This document shows positions 17,801 to 20,063 of a DNA stretch of 20,063 nucleotides, piece after piece. The translations under genes were made by a program, and so were the position numbers. Source of the stretch: Intoshia linei. Its lineage: Eukaryota > Orthonectida > Rhopaluridae. The notes beneath the pieces are model-generated. The model worked only from the letters and a program-made list of their open reading frames with translations, ran no database searches and was not told the origin of the DNA. The stretch's first letter is position 1, and the number at the start of each line of letters is the position of its first letter. The stretch is taken from contig LWCA01000701.1 of assembly GCA_001642005.1 (NCBI GenBank), forward strand, positions 1-20,063. The letters are read 5' to 3'.

Positions 17801-17985
17801 ATTTACATGAAATGTTAAATCAGATGATTGAAATTAAAGAACTGGAAAAAATTGTTAAAATGATTTCACAGTCATTAAACAACCAAGAAGATTTTATAAA
17901 TGATTCCTTGTATGAAATGTATTTTACAGAAACTCAAATAGAAGATAAAATTCAATCTTTAATTAATAAGACTACGCGAGAAATG
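5628..17985 (+). CDS. Nesprin/Msp-300-like CH2 and spectrin-repeat-like rod protein, partial, 19 exons
   Basis: Nineteen exons join through GT-AG introns into one stop-free frame of 1,418 codons plus a split codon at the 5' end; every junction phase matches. Exons 1-2 encode most of a calponin-homology CH2 domain: IKDFGPSWRDGLAFAHLL, then TSRERLEKVFDLAQQKL, then LLDPNDIDVDKPEERSIMSY. In nesprins the equivalent motifs read as DFGxSWRxGxAF and LLDPEDVDVDKPDEKSIMTY. The other seventeen exons encode a Lys/Asn/Ile/Glu-rich helical rod with spaced Trp (for example DQWINYTERLL, IKIWNSYKENI, LPQWTQHVTNKI), as in diverged spectrin repeats. In nesprins the tandem CH pair binds F-actin and the rod reaches to a C-terminal KASH segment in the outer nuclear membrane. 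Here CH1, the start codon and any KASH tail are missing, and exon 19 ends at a donor, so both ends lie elsewhere. Beta-spectrin or spectraplakin relatives are less likely but possible, because the rod is too diverged to settle it by eye. Confidence 0.8.
5816..6471 (+). other. Intron 1 (656 bp)
   Basis: AT-rich, GTAAAT to TATATAG. I see no exon, RNA gene or recognisable repeat in it. Confidence 0.75.
6472..6566 (+). CDS. Exon 2: end of CH2 domain
   Basis: The split codon G|AT completes Asp, giving DPN-DIDVDKPEERSIMSYLS. This is the hallmark CH2 C-terminal motif, with Asn replacing the usual Glu of DPEDVD. Ends at AAAAAG|GTTAAA, phase 0. It is too short to stand out without splicing; the perfect continuation of the CH2 motif across the intron is strong support for the model. 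Confidence 0.88.
6650..6840 (+). repeat. Dispersed repeat fragment in intron 2
   Basis: Degenerate fragment of the repeat family, with AATCCTAGAACAATTATAA-like text, then GACAGGAAAAACTG and ACAGACAAACAGACATTA. These recall the 3' part of other copies (AAAAACTG..., acAGACATTA near 9580-9590). No intact terminus seen. It occupies half of intron 2 (6567-6949), which otherwise holds nothing I can identify. Confidence 0.4.
6950..7254 (+). CDS. Exon 3: start of helical rod
   Basis: Acceptor TTTGTAG; phase 0 in, phase 2 out at ATGAA|GTATAT. The frame is open upstream of the first TTG (7001), giving VFCEIEDVDQWINYTERLL as the true exon start. Two Trp-centred helical stretches (DQWINY, CEKWQYF) about 65 residues apart suggest a diverged spectrin repeat following the CH2 domain. 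Confidence 0.8.
7255..7667 (+). other. Intron 3 (413 bp)
   Basis: GTATAT to TTACTAG. It holds a short G+C-rich patch (CGTGGCGGGCCGCG near 7604-7617) that stands out in this AT-rich intron; I cannot assign it. A 62-codon minus-strand frame over this region has no support. Confidence 0.65.
7668..7788 (+). CDS. Exon 4: short rod exon
   Basis: Acceptor TTTTACTAG; the leading A completes AA|A (Lys) from exon 3. Forty further codons (IQDLLNNSSEFTEKLSSDHF and on), ending AATATATAT|GTAATC in phase 0. Too short to be flagged alone; phase matching on both sides supports it. Confidence 0.72.
7875..8159 (+). CDS. Exon 5: rod exon with an odd hydrophobic stretch
   Basis: Acceptor TTATTATTAG, donor AAT|GTAATT, phase 0 on both sides, 95 codons; it begins at AAT 7875, not at the later ATG. 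Helical Lys/Glu-rich sequence flanks a 15-residue uncharged run (FWIFYLNIVFFLQII, codons 56-70), followed by another Trp-bearing helix (LSKWTIKFDNFREL). The DNA under that run is T-rich and ends in ATCATAG like a splice acceptor, but no phase-1 GT donor lies near enough to make an in-frame intron. Confidence 0.75.
8370..9430 (+). repeat. Dispersed repeat, copy 3, in intron 5
   Basis: Same order of segments as copy 2: a TTTACATTTTC stretch (around 8760), CTGGAATAAGCTCTATCAGA (8836-8855), then ~133-bp modules with cores at 8952, 9119 and 9252. It ends with TATATAAGTAAGGATT at 9424-9439 after an AC-rich tract. It lies inside intron 5 (8160-9774, 1,615 bp), the longest intron of the gene. No coding sequence seen. 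Confidence 0.7.
9043..9107 (+). repeat. 34-bp tandem duplication inside repeat copy 3
   Basis: Two near-identical units starting GGGCTGTTTTCAT at 9043 and 9077 and running to GAAGGGTAAT. Removing one unit restores the usual ~133-bp spacing between module cores (8952 to 9119 is 167 bp), so this is a late local duplication. Confidence 0.8.
9475..9615 (+). repeat. Dispersed repeat 3'-end fragment
   Basis: Contains TTATAGGACTCTTCATTTTT, AAACGGTAACACAG, ACAGACATTAAATTATAG and a diverged terminus (GATAAGTACCGGATT). These match the 3' ends of copies near 5330-5412 and 13780-13853. It follows copy 3 directly, suggesting two nested or neighbouring insertions. Confidence 0.5.
9775..9868 (+). CDS. Exon 6: short rod exon
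   Basis: Acceptor CAATTTTTAG, donor ATTATG|GTAATT; phase 0 in, phase 1 out; 31 codons (KIIEKSGMQKIMQGFTENLK and on). Together with exon 7 it makes about 102 residues, close to one spectrin repeat (~106). Confidence 0.72.
9869..10598 (+). other. Intron 6 (730 bp)
   Basis: AT-rich with a short TTA microsatellite just before the acceptor (about 10560-10590). A slightly G+C-richer patch near 10450-10520 has no open frame of note. No gene seen. Confidence 0.65.
10599..10810 (+). CDS. Exon 7: spectrin-repeat-like helices
   Basis: Acceptor TTAATAG, donor TTCAG|GTACAA; phase 1 in (G|AT gives Asp), phase 0 out. Two Trp spaced 23 residues apart in helical sequence (IKIWNSYKENICHIENNL and HNWLKYKSKCDIIETTLL) give one of the better spectrin-repeat signatures of the rod. 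The frame is open well upstream of the first ATG/TTG. Confidence 0.8.
10811..11153 (+). other. Intron 7 (343 bp)
   Basis: AT-rich, GTACAA to TATATTAG, with several loose repeats of a gAAATTTTGTTTGA-like word (10985-11110). No gene seen. Confidence 0.65.
11154..11477 (+). CDS. Exon 8: rod exon, 108 codons
   Basis: Acceptor ATATATTAG, donor ATTGAG|GTATTT, phase 0 on both sides. Starts IEELKNVIISTKHNISELSH, so the true exon begins 28 codons before the first TTG. It matches the length of one spectrin repeat (~106) and is predicted helical; it has no Trp. Confidence 0.82.
11478..12412 (+). other. Intron 8 (935 bp)
   Basis: Contains the ~39-bp tandem array listed separately (11692-11886). The remainder is AT-rich with no exon found. 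A 66-codon minus-strand frame (11716-11916) is just the translated tandem array. Confidence 0.7.
11692..11886 (+). repeat. Five-unit tandem repeat, ~39-bp period
   Basis: Units start with GAAYCAAA/GAACTAAA at 11692, 11732, 11772, 11808 and 11847 (spacings 40, 40, 36 and 39). Each continues through TTTCAAGGGGGGTTT-like sequence and a T-run. The G-runs make it conspicuous in an AT-rich intron. Units differ enough that the array is not recent. Confidence 0.85.
12413..12733 (+). CDS. Exon 9: rod exon, 107 codons
   Basis: Acceptor TATTATTTAG, donor CTAATG|GTAATA, phase 0 on both sides. Starts KLFKMLNLLKLKEIDEIYY; includes LPQWTQHVTNKIDSGL, a Trp in a helix near the C-terminal end as in spectrin repeats. 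About one spectrin-repeat length. Confidence 0.83.
12734..13408 (+). other. Intron 9 (675 bp)
   Basis: AT-rich, GTAATA to AAATTTAG; no exon or repeat-family copy recognised. Confidence 0.65.
13409..13546 (+). CDS. Exon 10: half-repeat rod exon, 46 codons
   Basis: Acceptor AAATTTAG, donor TTACAT|GTAATC, phase 0 on both sides. KYVNECSQKCEYMENVLDSI begins a helix with two Cys five apart. With exon 11 it totals 94 codons, near one spectrin repeat. Confidence 0.76.
13580..13853 (+). repeat. Dispersed repeat 3'-end fragment in intron 10
   Basis: Shares AAACCTGATTTAGAATTTGTG, then a TTTTTAAAATCATAGGATAG stretch and an AAGTAAGGATTATA terminus (13841-13853), with other copies' 3' ends. It takes up most of intron 10 (13547-13928). 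Confidence 0.5.
13929..14072 (+). CDS. Exon 11: half-repeat rod exon, 48 codons
   Basis: Acceptor AAATCTTAG, donor TTTTTG|GTAATT, phase 0 on both sides. Leu/Lys heptad-like sequence (KLYEQLLDLLKKEKLLKKLE) is the most coiled-coil-like stretch of the rod. Confidence 0.78.
14214..14239 (+). other. Perfect 11-bp hairpin with GAAA loop in intron 11
   Basis: ACATTATCACT, then GAAA, then the exact complement AGTGATAATGT. An 11-bp uninterrupted stem closed by a GNRA-type tetraloop, inside the 234-bp intron 11 (14073-14306). Function unknown; it may be chance or a remnant of a palindromic element. Confidence 0.6.
14307..14582 (+). CDS. Exon 12: rod exon, 92 codons
   Basis: Acceptor TGCATTTAG, donor ATTGAA|GTATGT, phase 0 on both sides. 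Starts DKTESIKQEFTNLSKSSIEW, with a spectrin-like Trp (SSIEWKDLEIKY), then Asn/Lys-rich helix. The exon opens 40 codons before the first GTG, so start-codon-based prediction truncates it. Confidence 0.82.
14643..14969 (+). CDS. Exon 13: rod exon, 109 codons
   Basis: Intron 12 is only 60 bp (14583-14642). Acceptor TTTATGTAG, donor ATACTG|GTAATA, phase 0 on both sides. IEKVKIKQKLCEYNELVRKF opens a helical stretch, a short Asn/Ser/Thr/Asp-rich linker follows (ISNFNSTDSTNHEF), then more helix with two Cys (KYCGECEGKLK). It has almost no ATG/GTG/TTG, so it is easily missed by ORF callers. Confidence 0.82.
14970..15991 (+). other. Intron 13 (1,022 bp), mostly transposon
   Basis: GTAATA to AAATTATTAG. 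About 150 bp at the 5' end and 100 bp at the 3' end flank the inverted-repeat element. No exon found. Confidence 0.7.
15134..15886. mobile_element. Inverted-repeat (MITE-like) element with TA target duplication
   Basis: Ends are ATAAATCCTTACTTATATA at 15131-15149 and its exact reverse complement at 15871-15889. Excluding the flanking TA on each side (15132-15133 and 15887-15888), the element is 753 bp. The inverted repeat continues with high similarity for about 25 more bases (GTAATTTAGTT.AAAATGTATAT). Farther in, a reversed ~133-bp module end (TTCAAGGTCAAAAACCAATT at 15308-15327) faces a forward one (GAGACCTTGAAGGACTCAAT, about 15763). It has no transposase and so is non-autonomous, in the style of Tc1/mariner-type MITEs judging by the TA. 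It sits in intron 13 (14970-15991). Confidence 0.75.
15992..16150 (+). CDS. Exon 14: half-repeat rod exon, 53 codons
   Basis: Acceptor AAATTATTAG, donor AATGAA|GTATAT, phase 0 on both sides. ILRENVKDFQNYVKKLKKDY, then LQTTIWKGNLLECKSKLENV with a helix-buried Trp. With exon 15 it totals 96 codons, close to one spectrin repeat. A second TAAG 7 bp inside is a less likely acceptor. Confidence 0.76.
16151..16516 (+). other. Intron 14 (366 bp)
   Basis: AT-rich; contains a small inverted repeat (ACGGTAAA ... TTTACCGT, about 16319-16346). No gene or repeat-family copy seen. Confidence 0.6.
16517..16645 (+). CDS. Exon 15: half-repeat rod exon, 43 codons
   Basis: Acceptor TTTTTATTAG, donor TTTGAG|GTAAAT, phase 0 on both sides. 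LLISSHTTLNQDILSRVEEY leads into Lys/Asn-rich helix. Followed by an intron of only 37 nt. Confidence 0.78.
16646..16682 (+). other. Very short intron, 37 nt
   Basis: GTAAAT to AATTTAG. Its length is not a multiple of three, so retention would shift the frame; removal joins FKFE to DEYQNLENF in phase. Extreme minimum size for a spliceosomal intron in an animal. Confidence 0.8.
16683..17033 (+). CDS. Exon 16: rod exon, 117 codons
   Basis: Acceptor AATAATTTAG, donor TTAAAG|GTATTT, phase 0 on both sides. Strongly helical, Glu/Lys/Asn-rich with Met/Ile/Leu heptads (EEMRSLETKCTYL, EMNNINNEIEESLKKIEEK); no Trp. The exon starts 12 codons before the first ATG. Confidence 0.85.
17034..17075 (+). other. 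Very short intron, 42 nt
   Basis: GTATTT to AAATTTAG. It is a multiple of three but carries an in-frame TAA, so it must be removed for the protein to continue. Confidence 0.82.
17076..17366 (+). CDS. Exon 17: rod exon, 97 codons
   Basis: Acceptor AAATTTAG, donor CTTTTG|GTAATT, phase 0 on both sides. TMESKINNTFDKLSQLQTLT, then coiled-coil-like Lys/Leu/Asn sequence (ENLKKKTKLISESIQLKM). Intron 17 (17367-17453) is 87 bp. Confidence 0.85.
17454..17603 (+). CDS. Exon 18: half-repeat rod exon, 50 codons
   Basis: Acceptor TAATATTTAG, donor ATTGAC|GTATGT, phase 0 on both sides. TSKEKINVHSGDITNLIYKY, then an Ile/Asn-rich helix. It has only one late potential start codon, so it is invisible without splicing; phase and position support it. 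Confidence 0.8.
17604..17640 (+). other. Very short intron, 37 nt
   Basis: GTATGT to TATATTTAG, with an in-frame TAA after two codons. The same length as the intron at 16646. Confidence 0.82.
17641..17985 (+). CDS. Exon 19: last rod exon in window, 115 codons
   Basis: Acceptor TATATTTAG, donor GAAATG|GTAATA, phase 0 on both sides. TKLRICEKINEMVDQFEEIK, then MSLKNIYIDASIDDYVNL and a long amphipathic helix ending LINKTTREM. The frame stays open for 26 more codons of hydrophobic, intron-like sequence before a TGA at 18064-18066. The donor fits all other exons of this gene, so I take the gene to continue beyond the window. Confidence 0.82.
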
Positions 17986-18059
17986 GTAATATCATTTTGT
18001 TTTCAACTGGCTATATTTCAATTTAATTTACAAATTCTTCAAAGCTATTGTCAATTTGG

Positions 18060-18442
18060 GTTTTGAATATATCATTTTTTGAGGTTGGTATTTATGACAA
18101 TGCTCATGATTTAAAAATATATATCATAATTTTTATTTTTTTAATTAAAATTATAAAATTATAAAAATTTTAATTATAATGGTACTAGTTTGACTGTTAT
18201 ATACTTCATACAAACAATAGCTAGCTCTGCCGTGGGTTGAATTTTTAATTTATTATAATTTATAATGTTGCATTGACAATTTTTAAAAGTGAGAAATGGA
18301 AATGCGTAACAATAATTAAAAAACAGAAGGAATTGATTTATGAGTTTGAAACCAATATTTCTGATTTAAAATTATTTATATGCTCAATTCCTACTTTTTT
18401 TGAAATTATACTTTAACTCAATTATAGGATGATTATTTACAT
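18060..18442 (+). repeat. Dispersed repeat fragment, left of hAT element
   Basis: Contains AGTTTGACTGTTATATACTT (cf. GCTTGACTGTTGTGTAGTTC near 4287), then GTTTGAAACCAATATTTCTG (cf. 4610) and ATAGGATGATTATTTACAT, the same landmark as in copies 2 and 3. It is cut at the ATTTACAT by the hAT insertion. Confidence 0.65.
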
Positions 18443-18455
18443 CAGTGGTTCTCAA
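18443..18455 (+). repeat. hAT left terminal inverted repeat
   Basis: CAGTGGTTCTCAA, exactly complementary to 19175-19187. It is preceded by the first copy of the ATTTACAT duplication. Confidence 0.9.
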
Positions 18456-18458
18456 GGG

Positions 18459-18537
18459 GGTCCATGTGGACCCCTTAGTGGTCCACAGTAAATATTTGGA
18501 GGTCCACACAAGAAATTACACATCTAGGGGTCCACAG
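18459..18537. promoter_or_regulatory. hAT subterminal GGTCCAC motifs
   Basis: GGTCCATGTGGACC (palindromic) at 18459-18472, then GGTCCACA at 18480, 18501 and 18529; a further GGTCCAC lies at 19126-19132 near the right end. Clustered short subterminal motifs are known transposase-binding sites in hAT elements; that role here is inference. Confidence 0.6.
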
Positions 18538-18614
18538 ATAAATTTTGGGGCAACAAAAAAAATCCATCATTAGAGTATTTTACAAAACTATGTGACAATT
18601 TTAAATCGATTAAA

Positions 18615-18797
18615 ATGAACAATATCTTCAATAATAAATTTATCAAAAAAGATAAAGGTTTAACAGCTTCTTATAAAATTTCAAAAATTATAACAAAAGC
18701 TTGTAAACCTTACACATTGGGAGAAACTGTAATTTTACCAGCTATTTATGTAGATAAAATTTATCAGGGGGGTCGTGACAATTTGAACACAGTATAA
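18615..18797 (+). pseudogene. hAT transposase remnant (ZBED5/SCAND3-like)
   Basis: Sixty codons from ATG 18615 to TAA 18795-18797. Residues LTASYKISKIITKACKPYTL and GETVILPAIYVDKI match the conserved 'ASYKvaxxIAKaxKPHTIGExLILPA' region of ZBED5/SCAND3-type hAT transposases. A full transposase is several hundred residues; the BED zinc finger and the catalytic and dimerisation regions are absent, so this is an internal-deletion derivative that could move only with help in trans. Confidence 0.8.
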
Positions 18798-18912
18798 AAT
18801 ATAAATAAAACTGAATATGCTTTTTTAATATTTTCATTTATGTGAATTTATAAAATTTTTGGAGTATATAGAAAATTTTTTATGTTTATAAAAAGTCGCG
18901 AACACAAAAAAA

Positions 18913-18925
18913 TTGAAAACCACTG
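18913..18925 (-). repeat. Internal copy of the hAT right end
   Basis: TTGAAAACCACTG differs from the true right terminus by one base and is followed by GTCTACAC, which resembles the target duplication at 5 of 8 positions. It may be a relic of an earlier end or rearrangement within the element. Confidence 0.5.
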
Positions 18926-19174
18926 GTCTACACCTTTTACGATTCAAATTTGCGTTCGTTTTATTATATTGTCAAAATTTTAACTGAAGGGTTAACAAGA
19001 AGTGTACTTTAAAACAGTTGTATAAAAACTATCTTCAATCGAAAAAACTATGGTCAAAAATTTTATAAAACAATACAAGCATCGATTTATAAGGTAGCGT
19101 AGGACTAAGATTTTTTTATAATAGGGGTCCACGAAAAATATATAATAGCTAAAGGCTCCATGTACTGAAAAACG

Positions 19175-19187
19175 TTGAGAACCACTG
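19175..19187 (-). repeat. hAT right terminal inverted repeat
   Basis: TTGAGAACCACTG, the exact reverse complement of the left end. It is followed by the second ATTTACAT. Confidence 0.9.
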
Positions 19188-19195
19188 ATTTACAT

Positions 19196-19590
19196 TATCA
19201 TTTTAATTTTAATTCAAAATTTGAAAAATATTCAATTTTCCCTTTTTTTAAAAAATAATCAATCCAAAAATTTAATAAAACATACATTCTAGGACGCGTT
19301 TTAAAATCATAAATATTGCCATACATGGAAACCTCAAAAAAAATAATTTTTATTATCAAAACCTCACATTACCATTTTTTTTCAAAATGAAAACAGCCAT
19401 AAAATTTAAAAAAAATTACAGATGGTATATTTGTATCCTATTTTGACACACAAAAAATTTGATTCTGAATAAGTGATGTCTTCAAGGTCAAAAAAGTACT
19501 TTAATATTAATTTTTTTGTATCATAAATTATTATAATGCATAAAAGTATTAGTTTAAACATTTTTTGCTAGTTTATTAAGGATTACAATA
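19196..19590 (-). repeat. Dispersed repeat fragment, right of hAT, partly inverted
   Basis: The first ~45 bp continue the left-hand copy on the plus strand (TTTTAATTTTAATTCAAAA). From about 19270 to 19500 the ~133-bp modules read on the minus strand: AAAACCTCACATTACC, AAAACAGCCATAAAATTT and GATGTCTTCAAGGTCAAAAA. These are closest to copy 3, with its GGGCTGTTTTCAT word. A plus-strand terminus-like TTTATTAAGGATTACA follows at 19573-19588. Confidence 0.6.
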
Positions 19591-20063
19591 TTAAGGAACC
19601 CATGATAAATTATTTTATAAAGGCGATAATCTATAAAAAAATTATACATTTCCTGAACCGGTACACTTTCTGGAGTATTTTAAAAAAAAAATAAAAAAAT
19701 TCTTAGTTGGCTTTATTTTTAAATGCAAGAAATGTAAATTTTATGTAAAATTGGAAATTTCAATGCAAAAAATTATTTAAATTTTCATTTTGTTAACATT
19801 TTATACTAAATATAATTTTTTATTTACTGTTAAATTTTAAATTTAAAGCTTTTGATAGAAACCTTATTAAAATTTAAATTTTCAAATTCGAAATTCAAAA
19901 AACTATTCATCCCATTTTTTTGCACATTCTTGTATTTTTATCTGTTTATAAACATGTCCAGACGTGTGTGTACACATGAGGATTATAGAAAAAGGATATG
20001 TATACTATACTTCAGTAAAACTAAAAAAATGGAGTTGTGTTATCAGAATGTATGGGATTTAAT

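Larger units (their letters stand above)
18443..19187. mobile_element. Non-autonomous hAT element, 745 bp, with 8-bp target duplication
   Basis: Left end CAGTGGTTCTCAA and right end TTGAGAACCACTG are exact inverted repeats. They are flanked by the perfect direct repeat ATTTACAT at 18435-18442 and 19188-19195, the 8-bp duplication typical of hAT transposons. Just inside are several GGTCCAC motifs. A 60-codon transposase remnant lies within (18615-18797). It inserted into a dispersed-repeat copy whose uninterrupted relatives at 4684-4691 and 8759-8766 carry ATTTACAT once. Confidence 0.9.
17986..20063 (+). other. Presumed long intron or downstream region, repeat-filled
   Basis: No further exon with a TAG acceptor and a convincing frame was found. 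It holds fragments of the dispersed repeat family in both orientations, a hAT element, and about 470 bp of plain AT-rich sequence at the end (19590-20063). Confidence 0.6.

Noticed and set aside
17986-18066. Exon 19 extending to the TGA as the true C-terminus
   Set aside because: A donor (ATG|GTAATA) like those of the other exons occurs at 17985 and the extension turns hydrophobic and intron-like; no KASH-type ending.

Overview
The window reads as nuclear DNA of a very AT-rich animal, probably an arthropod and perhaps an insect. It is split by GT-AG introns and littered with transposon debris, and no operon or ribosome-binding-site organisation is visible. Hand-counted lines in the bulk of the window are near 20% G+C. 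Placement beyond 'small AT-rich metazoan genome' is inference.

Layout. (1) Positions 1-927, minus strand: a G+C-richer coding-like block open in four successive segments in changing frames. It is rich in cysteines and N-glycosylation sequons, and I do not recognise the family. (2) 928-2992: AT-rich sequence with no supported gene. (3) 2993-3670, plus strand: a 225-codon single-exon ORF of unknown function, followed by a poly(A) signal. (4) 3715-5412: copies of a dispersed repeat family built from ~133-bp modules. (5) 5628-17985, plus strand: the main gene. Nineteen exons can be joined through GT-AG introns into one reading frame of 1,418 complete codons with no stop. The first two exons encode most of a second calponin-homology (CH2) domain closest to nesprin/Msp-300/ANC-1 proteins. 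The other seventeen encode divergent, Asn/Lys/Ile-rich helical sequence with scattered Trp, as in degenerate spectrin repeats or coiled coil. Both gene ends lie outside what I can see: there is no CH1 domain or start codon, and the last exon ends at a splice donor with no KASH tail. (6) 17986-20063: more of the dispersed repeat family, interrupted by a 745-bp non-autonomous hAT element with a perfect 8-bp target duplication.

If the main gene is a nesprin, its job would be to tie the nuclear envelope to actin: the CH pair binds F-actin and the long helical rod acts as a spacer. Gene structure is the most unusual aspect. All 19 splice acceptors end in TAG, the last 13 splice donors are all phase 0, many exons are about the size of one spectrin repeat or half of one, and three introns are only 37, 37 and 42 nt. 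The larger introns are loaded with the dispersed repeat family, including one intact-looking inverted-repeat element (15134-15886).
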